From Novosphingobium lindaniclasticum LE124 (GTDB lineage: Bacteria > Pseudomonadota > Alphaproteobacteria > Sphingomonadales > Sphingomonadaceae), in NCBI RefSeq assembly GCF_000445125.1, contig NZ_ATHL01000028.1:62001-126000 (forward strand): 64,000 bases of DNA, given 5' to 3'. The notes under the pieces are model-generated. The model searched no databases. It saw nothing but the letters and a program-made list of their open reading frames with translations, and was not told the DNA's origin. The number at the start of each line of letters is the position of its first letter. Position 1 is the stretch's first letter. Below are positions 9,059 to 20,492 of this stretch, piece after piece. The translations under genes and the position numbers were made by a program.

Positions 9059-10474
9059 GTGGCTGATACCTACGACGTCATCGTCCTCGGTTCGGGCCCC
9101 GGCGGTTATGTCGCGGCCATCCGCGCCGCCCAGCTGGGCCTGAAGACCGCCATCGTCGAGCGCGAGCTGCTCGGCGGCATCTGCCTCAACTGGGGCTGCA
9201 TCCCGACCAAGGCGCTGCTGCGCTCGGCCGAGGTGTTCCACCAGATGCAGCATGCCAAGAACTACGGCCTGGCCGCGGACAACATCACCGCCGACCTTGC
9301 CGCCATCGTCAAGCGTTCGCGCGGCGTTGCAGCCCAGCTCAACGCAGGTGTCACGCACCTGATGAAGAAGAACAAGATCACCGTCCACATGGGCACCGGC
9401 AAGCTGGTCGCCAAGGGCAAGCTGGCGGTGACCGACAAGGACGGCAAGACCGCCGAACTGGGCGCGAAGCACATCATCGTCGCCACCGGCGCGCGTGCCC
9501 GCGAGCTGCCCTTCGCCAAGGCCGACGGCAAGCGCATCTGGACCTATCGCCACGCAATGACCCCGTCCGAGATGCCGACCAAGCTGCTGGTCATGGGCTC
9601 GGGCGCGATCGGCATCGAATTCGCCAGCTTCTACAACGACATGGGCGTGGATGTCACGGTCGTGGAGATGCTCGACCGGATCGTGCCGGTTGAGGACAAG
9701 GACGTTTCCGCGTTCCTCGAAAAGGCCCTCACCAAGCAGGGCATGAAAATCATGACCGGCGCCGGCGTCGAGGCGATCACCGCCAACGACAAGGGCGTGA
9801 AGGCCAAGATCAAGGGCAAGGACGGCAAGGTCGTCGAGCACGACTTCAGCCATGTCATCTCGGCCGTGGGCATCGTGCCCAACACCGAGGAGATCGGACT
9901 GGAAGCACTCGGCATAAAGGCCGACCGCGGCTTCATCCAGATCGACGACTATGGCCGCACCAATGCCGCCGGCATCTGGGCCATCGGCGACTGCACGCCC
10001 GGACCCTGGCTCGCCCACAAGGCCAGCCATGAAGGCGTGACCGCTGCCGAATCGATCGCCAAGGAACTGGGCAACAAGGACGTCCACCCGCACGGTCTCG
10101 ACCGTAACAATATCCCGGGCTGCACCTACTGCCACCCGCAGATCGCTTCGGTCGGCATGACCGAGGAAAAGGCCAAGGAAGCGGGCTACACCGTCAAGGC
10201 CGGCACTTTCCCGTTCATCGGCAACGGCAAGGCGATCGCGCTGGGCGAGCCGGAAGGCTTCGTGAAGACCGTGTTCGACGCCAAGACCGGCGAACTGCTC
10301 GGCGCCCACATGATCGGCGCGGAAGTCACCGAGATGATCCAGGGCTACGTCGTCGGCAAGACGCTGGAAACCACCGAGGCGGAACTGATGCAGACCGTGT
10401 TCCCGCATCCGACGATCTCGGAAGCGATGCACGAATCGGTTCTGGCCGCCTACGGTCGCGCGATCCACATCTGA
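9059..10474 (+). CDS. lpdA: Dihydrolipoyl dehydrogenase (E3)
   Basis: This 471-residue FAD flavoprotein reoxidises dihydrolipoyl groups of the 2-oxoacid dehydrogenase complexes with NAD. The FAD-binding GSGPGGYVAA is near residues 11-20, the redox-active disulfide GGICLNWGCIPTKA uses Cys42 and Cys47, the NAD-binding GSGAIGIEFA is near 181, the second FAD motif IWAIGDCTPGPWLAHKASHEG is near 305, and the dimer-interface His-Glu pair is in FPHPTISEAMHE near residue 455. The start is GTG, 4 nt after the thioesterase stop. A strong hairpin follows the gene. Confidence 0.95.
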   Translation: MADTYDVIVLGSGPGGYVAAIRAAQLGLKTAIVERELLGGICLNWGCIPTKALLRSAEVFHQMQHAKNYGLAADNITADLAAIVKRSRGVAAQLNAGVTHLMKKNKITVHMGTGKLVAKGKLAVTDKDGKTAELGAKHIIVATGARARELPFAKADGKRIWTYRHAMTPSEMPTKLLVMGSGAIGIEFASFYNDMGVDVTVVEMLDRIVPVEDKDVSAFLEKALTKQGMKIMTGAGVEAITANDKGVKAKIKGKDGKVVEHDFSHVISAVGIVPNTEEIGLEALGIKADRGFIQIDDYGRTNAAGIWAIGDCTPGPWLAHKASHEGVTAAESIAKELGNKDVHPHGLDRNNIPGCTYCHPQIASVGMTEEKAKEAGYTVKAGTFPFIGNGKAIALGEPEGFVKTVFDAKTGELLGAHMIGAEVTEMIQGYVVGKTLETTEAELMQTVFPHPTISEAMHESVLAAYGRAIHI

Positions 10475-10510
10475 GCCTTCGGCCAGAGAGCCGACAGATC
10501 AGACGCAAAA

Positions 10511-10544
10511 GAGAAGGGCGGGTCCGCATGGGCCCGCCCTTCTC
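10511..10544. terminator. Bidirectional hairpin terminator between lpdA and the GNAT gene
   Basis: A 12-bp perfect stem (GAGAAGGGCGGG pairing with CCCGCCCTTCTC) with a 10-nt loop lies between two convergent genes. It starts 36 nt after the lpdA stop and ends 27 nt before the GNAT stop. Its arms carry AG/TC-rich ends rather than a clean T-run. Confidence 0.75.
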
Positions 10545-10571
10545 TTATCGGCGCTCGGGTGGATATTCGCT

Positions 10572-11081
10572 TCAGAACGTCCGCGAGAGAATGACCAGCG
10601 CGGGATCGCCGATAAACGGCTCCGGAATGAAGCCCTTGTCGCGCTCCACTTCGATGGCGGCGCTGTTCTCACGGCTCTCGATGGCGATCACCCGCTTGCA
10701 GCCGCGCTGCTCGGCTTGCCTGCCGAGGAAATCGAGCATGGCCCAGCCGACGCCCTGGCCCTTGTGGTCGGCGCGCACGGAAATGGCCACTTCGCCCGTA
10801 TCGCCCTCGTCGTCGTAGGCCAGCACGCCCGAAGCGATGATCTCGCCGCGATCCGAAAAGCCCAGCCACGATTCGGTCTGGTAATGATCCGCCTTGACGA
10901 TGGGCGCAATCTGCTGCGGGCTGACCCGGTCGGCCGCGGCGAAGAAACGGAAGCGGCGGTCGTCGTCGGTGACTTGTTCGAAGAACTGCGAGAGCGCTTC
11001 GGCGTCGGTTTCCCGCGCTGGCCGAACGTCAAGCCTGGTGCCGGATCGGGTCGGTAGCGTGATGGCGTCGTTGAGCGACAT
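10572..11081 (-). CDS. GNAT-family N-acetyltransferase
   Basis: This 169-residue protein has the GNAT fold. The acetyl-CoA-binding motif A is visible as VAISVRADHKGQGVGWAMLDFL near residues 97-117 (Q/R-x-x-G-x-G/A type), preceded by a beta-strand GVLAYDDEGDTGEV and followed by RVIAIESRENSAAIEVERDKGF. The N-terminal part (DVRPARETDAEALSQFFEQVT) resembles the acetyltransferase domain attached to some acyl-CoA synthetases, here as a stand-alone protein. It is convergent with lpdA and divergent from acs; a link to acetyl-CoA metabolism or Acs acetylation is possible but not shown. Confidence 0.85.
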   Translation of the reverse strand: MSLNDAITLPTRSGTRLDVRPARETDAEALSQFFEQVTDDDRRFRFFAAADRVSPQQIAPIVKADHYQTESWLGFSDRGEIIASGVLAYDDEGDTGEVAISVRADHKGQGVGWAMLDFLGRQAEQRGCKRVIAIESRENSAAIEVERDKGFIPEPFIGDPALVILSRTF

Positions 11082-11340
11082 GAGTCAGGTCTCCGCTAGT
11101 TCCATGCGTTCGAGGGATAAGCCTTCCCAAGACGGAAGTCTTTGATCGGGATCATCGCCCAGGCGTGCGGAAACGGCAAGGCTGACACGGCCGGTCGGTT
11201 ATGTTCCACTGCCGAAACAAGGCGGCCGAAGACAGTGGCGCTTGGCGATCGATCGGTTAAGGTGGCGAGGAAGCGGCGGCTCCCAAGCGCGCCCGGAACG
11301 AAGGCGGCCGGAAGGATACCGGCAAGAGGAGAAGGACATC

Positions 11341-13290
<1,950 letters not shown>

Positions 13291-13300
13291 AACCTGGACG

Positions 13301-13342
13301 GAACGCCGGTTGGCCGCCGGGTCGGCGCTGCCGGCGTTCTTT
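13301..13342 (+). terminator. Rho-independent terminator after acs
   Basis: GAACGCCGG at 13301-13309 pairs perfectly with CCGGCGTTC at 13331-13339 and is followed by TTT. It begins 10 nt after the acs stop codon. Confidence 0.65.
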
Positions 13343-13432
13343 CCATCGTCAAGCAATCAGGCGGACTCTGCGCGCAGCAATTGTGTCATGGAAGGTACGT
13401 AAGGTTTCCCTCTGGTAAACAGAGGCGAATCC

Positions 13433-15061
13433 ATGAACGCAACCCTTGCGGCAACACCGCCCCACACTCCGTCGGCGATCGAGGTCACTCGGCCGGATCT
13501 CGATCAGGGTTTGGGCACCGCAGGAAAGATCGGGTTCGGCGCGGCCATCGTGGCCGCCATCGGCTATGTGGCCTACAGCGTCTATTCGGACGCCTCGGCT
13601 GTCGGCATCGAGCCCACGACCTACCTGCCGTTCGTCCTGCTGTTCATCGCACTGCTGATCGCGCTGGGCTTCGAATTCGTGAACGGCTTCCACGACACCG
13701 CCAACGCCGTTGCGACGGTGATCTACACCAACGCCATGCCTGCCAATATCGCGGTCGTGTGGTCGGGGTTCTTCAATTTCCTGGGCGTATTGCTCTCGAC
13801 CGGGGTAGTGGCGTTCGGGATCGTTTCCCTGCTGCCGGTGGAACTGATCCTGCAGGTGGGCTCCAATGCCGGCTTCGCCATGGTCTTCGCCTTGCTCCTG
13901 GCGGCGATCCTGTGGAACCTCGCGACGTGGTGGCTCGGTATTCCCTCCTCGAGTTCCCATACCCTGATCGGCTCGATCATCGGAGTCGGCGTCGCGAACG
14001 CGCTCATGCACGGCAAGAGCGGCACGTCCGGTGTGGACTGGAGCAAGGCGACCGACATCGGCAAGGCGCTGCTCTTCTCGCCATTGATCGGCTTCGGCGT
14101 GGCCGCCTTGCTGTTCCTGGCGATGAAGGTGCTCATTCGCAAGCGGGAGCTTTACGAAGAACCCAAGGAAGGGCTGCCGCCGCCGCTCTGGATCCGCGCG
14201 CTGCTGATCTTCACCTGCACCGGGGTGAGCTTCGCCCATGGCTCCAACGATGGCCAGAAGGGCATGGGTCTCATCATGCTGATCCTGATCGGTACGGTCC
14301 CCACCGCTTACGCTCTCAACCGCGCCGTGCCGGAACGCTACATGGCCGAGTTCCACAGCCAGTCGGTGGCCGCCGAGATGGTATTGCGTAGTGACGGTGC
14401 CGGCGCGAACATAGCACCGGCTGACGCTCGCCGACACGTCACGGCCTATATTGCCGAACGGAATTTCACGCCGGAGACTTTGCCCGCGCTCTCGGTGCTG
14501 GTCCATGATGTAGATGCGCAAGTCACCGCCTATGGGTCGCTCGCGAAGGTCCCTGCGGCGGCGGTCAGCAATATCCGCAATGACATGTACCTCGCTTCGG
14601 AAGCGATCAAGGGGCTGGGCAAGCAGAAACCCACTGTGCTTTCGGAAAACGGACAAGAAACGCTCGCCACCTACAAGGAGTCGCTGGATGCCGGAACGCG
14701 CTTCATTCCGACCTGGGTGAAGATCGCCGTGGCTTTCGCGCTGGGTCTGGGAACCATGGTCGGCTGGCGCCGTATCGTCGTGACCGTGGGCGAGAAGATC
14801 GGCAAGACCCACCTGACCTATGCCCAGGGCGCCGCAGCCGAACTCGTCGCCATGGGCACGATCCTCGGGGCCGACCACCTCGGCTTGCCGGTATCGACCA
14901 CCCATGTGCTGTCCTCGGGCGTAGCGGGGACCATGGCGGCCAATCGTTCAGGCTTGCAGATGAGCACGATCCGCAACCTGCTCATGGCCTGGGTGCTGAC
15001 GCTTCCGGTGTCGATCGTCATCGCGGGCGGCCTCTACATGATCTTCGCGCGCATGTTCTAG
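13433..15061 (+). CDS. PiT-family inorganic phosphate transporter
   Basis: This 542-residue inner-membrane permease belongs to the PiT (Pho-4) family of cation- or proton-coupled phosphate transporters. The duplicated family signatures are present: GFEFVNGFHDTANAVATVIYTNAMP near residue 80 and SFAHGSNDGQKGMGLIMLILIGT near residue 265, and a second-half GADHLGLPVSTTHVLSSGVAGTM near residue 480. A hydrophilic stretch at about 305-415 separates the halves. The ATG is preceded by an AGAGG site. No phoU-like gene is adjacent; the next gene is a small hypothetical. Confidence 0.92.
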   Translation: MNATLAATPPHTPSAIEVTRPDLDQGLGTAGKIGFGAAIVAAIGYVAYSVYSDASAVGIEPTTYLPFVLLFIALLIALGFEFVNGFHDTANAVATVIYTNAMPANIAVVWSGFFNFLGVLLSTGVVAFGIVSLLPVELILQVGSNAGFAMVFALLLAAILWNLATWWLGIPSSSSHTLIGSIIGVGVANALMHGKSGTSGVDWSKATDIGKALLFSPLIGFGVAALLFLAMKVLIRKRELYEEPKEGLPPPLWIRALLIFTCTGVSFAHGSNDGQKGMGLIMLILIGTVPTAYALNRAVPERYMAEFHSQSVAAEMVLRSDGAGANIAPADARRHVTAYIAERNFTPETLPALSVLVHDVDAQVTAYGSLAKVPAAAVSNIRNDMYLASEAIKGLGKQKPTVLSENGQETLATYKESLDAGTRFIPTWVKIAVAFALGLGTMVGWRRIVVTVGEKIGKTHLTYAQGAAAELVAMGTILGADHLGLPVSTTHVLSSGVAGTMAANRSGLQMSTIRNLLMAWVLTLPVSIVIAGGLYMIFARMF

Positions 15062-15149
15062 CGCTCGCGCGCCCTCTCTCGTAGCAAACCCTGTTGTGAG
15101 ATCCGCCTGTCGTGATAGCCTGCGCGGACAAACCAGAAGGGAGAGCTGG

Positions 15150-15443
15150 ATGCCGCTGATCGAACGGGCCGCGCAGGCCCTGGCCAAGTCGCAACATGGC
15201 CAGGACGACTTCCACCGTCTTGCGCCGGATGCCCAGGAGCAATTGAGAGAGAACGTCCGGGCGGTCATTCGCGCGCTGCGTGTGCCCACGCCGGGAATGT
15301 GCGAGGCCGGGCACAAGCTTTTGGAACAGGATCGCGGCCATTCCGTGGGCAATAGCGATGCGCATGACGCATGGCAGATCATGGTTGACGCCGCCATTGG
15401 CGCTTTCGCTAGCAAAAGCGCAGTGGATGTCCGCAGCGACTGA
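15150..15443 (+). CDS. Small soluble hypothetical protein (97 residues)
   Basis: I do not recognise a family. The ATG at 15150 has a good GGGAG site about 5 nt upstream and encodes a 97-residue, mostly helical, soluble protein (MPLIERAAQALAKSQHGQDD to IGAFASKSAVDVRSD). There is no signal peptide or metal motif; one Cys is present. The frame would also allow an upstream start at 15096 with no ribosome-binding site. The coding call is supported by the start context and by a strong terminator hairpin that follows the stop codon. It could be regulated with the phosphate transporter upstream, but the 88-nt gap makes an operon uncertain. Confidence 0.6.
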   Translation: MPLIERAAQALAKSQHGQDDFHRLAPDAQEQLRENVRAVIRALRVPTPGMCEAGHKLLEQDRGHSVGNSDAHDAWQIMVDAAIGAFASKSAVDVRSD

Positions 15444-15458
15444 GTGGTCGTGACGGAA

Positions 15459-15495
15459 ACGTTGGGGAAGCGTGCGGAAACGCTTCCCCGACGTT
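15459..15495 (+). terminator. Hairpin terminator after the 97-residue hypothetical gene
   Basis: GGGGAAGCG at 15464-15472 pairs with CGCTTCCCC at 15481-15489, and the outer AACGT/ACGTT arms extend the stem with one bulge. It begins 15 nt after the stop codon and isolates the kdp region downstream. From the hairpin to 15630 I see no gene. Confidence 0.65.
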
Positions 15496-15630
15496 GTTCC
15501 TGAAACGGTAAAGCACCCGAATAAAGAGGAGCCGAGGGGGGGGCACCTCCTGACGGATTTGAATCGACCCTGACGCTCTGGCGAGCAGAGGTCGTGATTC
15601 GTGCCCGGCAATTGCGACCGGCTCTCAATT

Positions 15631-15650
15631 CATACGAAAATCATATGCTT
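15631..15650 (+). promoter_or_regulatory. Putative KdpE operator upstream of the kdp operon
   Basis: The sequence CATACGAAAATCATATGCTT, an imperfect inverted repeat (CATA near one end, TATG near the other), lies 102 nt before the 27-residue peptide and 198 nt before kdpF. A very similar 20-mer is found at 23906-23925, just after kdpE. A motif shared by the kdp promoter region and the region after its own regulator gene is best explained as the KdpE binding site; this is inference. Confidence 0.55.
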
Positions 15651-15751
15651 CATCCCGGCAGTTCGTCTCGAATTGCCCTGGCGGATGGGCCTAACGGCTC
15701 TGCTGCAATCGACCGGCGCCTCTTCCGGCGCGGGCTTGCAGGAGCATTTGC

Positions 15752-15835
15752 ATGCAGGACATCCTCTGGGTGGGCCTCTTCCTCATCCTACTTGTCGCCA
15801 GCCTCTGCTACGCGGCTTTGTGCGACCGCGCGTGA
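15752..15835 (+). CDS. 27-residue single-span membrane peptide preceding kdpF
   Basis: An ATG with an AGGAG site 7 nt upstream encodes MQDILWVGLFLILLVASLCY followed by AALCDRA: one hydrophobic helix with a short charged tail. It ends 13 nt before kdpF. It is distinct from KdpF, which is also present. I infer a small membrane peptide of the Kdp operon, perhaps a second KdpF-like subunit or assembly factor. The evidence is the start context, hydrophobicity and operon position. Confidence 0.6.
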   Translation: MQDILWVGLFLILLVASLCYAALCDRA

Positions 15836-15848
15836 GGAACAGGCGACC

Positions 15849-15938
15849 ATGACCATCGACCTCGGGCTGGCGGGTTTCAGCGCTCTCGGCCTTCTCATCT
15901 ATCTCTTAGCCGTGCTTGCGCGGCCTGAACGCTTCTAG
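15849..15938 (+). CDS. kdpF: Potassium-transporting ATPase subunit KdpF
   Basis: This is a 29-residue, single-helix peptide ([20 protein letters not shown] then AVLARPERF) placed 13 nt before kdpA. The length, the hydrophobic core and the L-x-x-L-x-RPE-[RK]-F ending are characteristic of KdpF, which stabilises the KdpFABC complex in the inner membrane. Confidence 0.9.
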   Translation: MTIDLGLAGFSALGLLIYLLAVLARPERF

Positions 15939-15951
15939 AAGGAGCGCTTCC

Positions 15952-17655
15952 ATGACAATGCAGGGATGGCTGCTCATCGCGGCCTTCGTGGGCCTGTTGC
16001 TCGCCCTCGCCAAGCCGGTGGGCCTCTGGCTCTTCGCGCTCTACGAGGGCCGCCGAACACCGCTTCATGCCGTGTTCGGTCCGGTGGAGCGCGGCTTCTA
16101 TCGCCTTTCCGGCATCGACCCGCAGGAAGACCAATCCTGGCGGCGCTACGCCGTCCATATGCTGATCTTCAATGCGGCGCTCATGCTGCTCACTTACGTC
16201 CTGCTGCGGGCGCAATCGCTGCTGCCGCTCAATCCGCTGAGTTTCGGTGCGGTGAGCGAGCATCTCGCGTTCAACACGGCGATCAGCTTCGGCGCCAACA
16301 CCAATTGGCAGAGCTATGGCGGGGAATCGACGATGTCGAACCTCAGCCAGATGCTGGCGCTCACCATTCACAACTTCCTCTCGGCAGCGACCGGCATCGC
16401 GCTGGCCTTTGCGCTGTTTCGCGGCTTCGCACGGCGCAGCGCCGCCGGGATCGGCAATTTCTGGACGGACATGACGCGGGTGACGCTTTACCTGCTGCTT
16501 CCGCTCTGCATGGTGCTGGCTCTGTTCTACGTCGCGAGCGGCGTACCGCAGACGCTGGCCGGATCGGTGGACGTTCACACGCTCGAAGGCGCGAAACAAA
16601 CGCTCGCTCTCGGCCCGGTCGCTTCGCAGGAAGCGATCAAGATGCTGGGCACCAATGGTGGCGGTTTCTTCAACGCCAATTCGGCCCACCCCTTCGAGAA
16701 CCCGACGGCCCTGACCAATCTGGTGCAGATGCTCTCGATCTTCCTGATCGGTATCGGGCTTACCTATACGTTCGGCAAGGCTGTGGGCAACACGCGCCAG
16801 GGCTGGGCGATCCTGGCGGCCATGATGGCGCTGTTCCTCGCAGGCACGGCCGTCACCTACTGGCAGGAAGCCGCGGGCAATCCGGTGCTGCATGATCTGG
16901 GCGCCGCTGGCGGCAATATGGAGGGCAAGGAAGTCCGCTTCGGCATTGCCGCTTCGGCCCTGTTCTCGGTGGTGACGACAGCGGCAAGCTGCGGCGCAGT
17001 GAATGCCATGCATGACAGTTTCACGGCCCTTGGCGGCCTGATCCCGCTGTTCAACATGCAACTGGGCGAAGTCGTGATCGGCGGCGTGGGGGCCGGCATC
17101 TACGGGTTCCTGCTGTTCGCCATCCTCGCCGTCTTCGTGGCGGGCCTGATGGTCGGCCGAACCCCTGAATATGTCGGCAAGAAGATCGAGAGCCGCGAAG
17201 TTAAACTGTCGGTTCTGGCGATCGCCGTCCTGCCGCTGGTCATCCTGGGCTTCAGCGCACTGGCTTGCGTACTCTCGGCCGGGCTTGCGGGACCGCTCAA
17301 CAAGGGCCCGCACGGCTTTTCCGAGATCCTCTACGCCTTCACCAGCGCCGTCGCCAACAACGGCTCTGCCTTCGCCGGGCTTACCGCCAACACGCCGTTC
17401 TACAACGGTATGCTGGGCGTTGCCATGTGGATCGGGCGCTTCTTCATCATCGTGCCGATGCTGGCCGTGGCAGGGAGCCTGGCCGCCAAGAGGTACACCC
17501 CCGCGACGTCCGGCAGCTTCCCCACGACGGGTCCGCTCTGGACCGCCCTGCTGATCGGCATCGTCCTGATCGTCGGCGGTCTCACGTTCCTGCCCAGCCT
17601 CGCGCTTGGCCCTATCGCCGATCATCTTGCGATGATCCGCGGCCAGCTCTTCTGA
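15952..17655 (+). CDS. kdpA: Potassium-transporting ATPase subunit KdpA (channel-like subunit)
   Basis: This 567-residue membrane protein is the potassium-selecting subunit of the KdpFABC ATPase. About ten hydrophobic helices are evident. Selectivity-filter-like loops are visible: [18 protein letters not shown] near residue 106, [21 protein letters not shown] near 230, [20 protein letters not shown] near 342, and [13 protein letters not shown] near 465. The start ATG at 15952 has an AAGGAG site and gives the expected N-terminus ([20 protein letters not shown]); an upstream in-frame start overlaps kdpF and is rejected. Its length is close to the approximately 557 residues of E. coli KdpA. Confidence 0.97.
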   Translation: MTMQGWLLIAAFVGLLLALAKPVGLWLFALYEGRRTPLHAVFGPVERGFYRLSGIDPQEDQSWRRYAVHMLIFNAALMLLTYVLLRAQSLLPLNPLSFGAVSEHLAFNTAISFGANTNWQSYGGESTMSNLSQMLALTIHNFLSAATGIALAFALFRGFARRSAAGIGNFWTDMTRVTLYLLLPLCMVLALFYVASGVPQTLAGSVDVHTLEGAKQTLALGPVASQEAIKMLGTNGGGFFNANSAHPFENPTALTNLVQMLSIFLIGIGLTYTFGKAVGNTRQGWAILAAMMALFLAGTAVTYWQEAAGNPVLHDLGAAGGNMEGKEVRFGIAASALFSVVTTAASCGAVNAMHDSFTALGGLIPLFNMQLGEVVIGGVGAGIYGFLLFAILAVFVAGLMVGRTPEYVGKKIESREVKLSVLAIAVLPLVILGFSALACVLSAGLAGPLNKGPHGFSEILYAFTSAVANNGSAFAGLTANTPFYNGMLGVAMWIGRFFIIVPMLAVAGSLAAKRYTPATSGSFPTTGPLWTALLIGIVLIVGGLTFLPSLALGPIADHLAMIRGQLF

Positions 17656-17667
17656 GGATCTCCCGAA

Positions 17668-19713
<2,046 letters not shown>

Positions 19714-19796
19714 GGTTCGAAAGGGTTTCGCGCGGGTCGCGGAAAGGACCGGCCGAAGCCCTCTCGTCCAGACGCAGCCCCTCCAGGAGATAGACA

Positions 19797-20435
19797 ATGA
19801 ACAATGACGTACTTTCATCCCTTCGTCCGGCCATGGTCATGACGGTGCTTTTCGCTGCATTGCTGGGCCTGGCTTACCCCCTGGCGATCACCGGCCTGGG
19901 TCAGCTCCTGTTTCCAAGCCAGGCTAACGGCAGCCTGGTGGAGGAGAACGGCCGCGTGATCGGCTCCACCGTGATCGGACAGGCCTTCACGTCCGAGCGT
20001 TATTTCCAGACGCGGCCCTCCGCCGCCGGCAAAGGCTATGACGGGCTGGCGTCCTCAGGATCGAACCTCGGCCCGACGTCGCAAGTGCTGGCCGATCGCG
20101 TCAAGGAGCAGGTCTCGGTCATGAAGGCCGCTGCGCCGGGCAGGGCGGTCCCCGCCGACCTCGTCACGGCCTCCGGCTCCGGCCTCGACCCCGACATCAC
20201 GCCCAAAGCCGCCTTCTATCAGGTCGACCGGATTGCGCGCCTGCGCAACCTCGATCGTTCGGAAGTCCGACGCCTGGTCGAAGGTAGCGTGAAGCTTCCC
20301 ATCCTCGGCTTTCTGGGCGAGCCCCGCGTGAATGCGTTCGAACTCAATCGACGTCTGGACGCGATCGGCGCTAAAGCGCTTGCGGGGCGGGAGGCAACGG
20401 CCACCCCATCGGAAAGTGCGGCGAACAGGAAGTGA
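19797..20435 (+). CDS. kdpC: Potassium-transporting ATPase subunit KdpC
   Basis: This 212-residue accessory subunit has one N-terminal transmembrane helix (MTVLFAALLGLAYPLAITGLGQ, residues about 15-37) and a periplasmic domain with the family segments GSTVIGQAFTSERYFQTRPSAAG, SGSNLGPTS, VTASGSGLDPDITPKAAFYQVDRIA and LGEPRVNAFELN. It is 83 nt downstream of kdpB, preceded by an AGGAGATAGACA site. Its length is slightly above the 190 residues of E. coli KdpC because of a C-terminal extension after the RVNAFELN motif. Confidence 0.96.
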   Translation: MNNDVLSSLRPAMVMTVLFAALLGLAYPLAITGLGQLLFPSQANGSLVEENGRVIGSTVIGQAFTSERYFQTRPSAAGKGYDGLASSGSNLGPTSQVLADRVKEQVSVMKAAAPGRAVPADLVTASGSGLDPDITPKAAFYQVDRIARLRNLDRSEVRRLVEGSVKLPILGFLGEPRVNAFELNRRLDAIGAKALAGREATATPSESAANRK

Positions 20436-20492
20436 TGCGAGCATGATGGTTTCGGTCCGAACGAGATATGCTCCGGTCTATCCGGCGGCCGG

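Noticed and set aside
15018-15611. 197-residue minus-strand frame downstream of the phosphate transporter
   Set aside because: It runs through the terminator hairpin and the plus-strand hypothetical with its good ribosome-binding site; composition is unconvincing.
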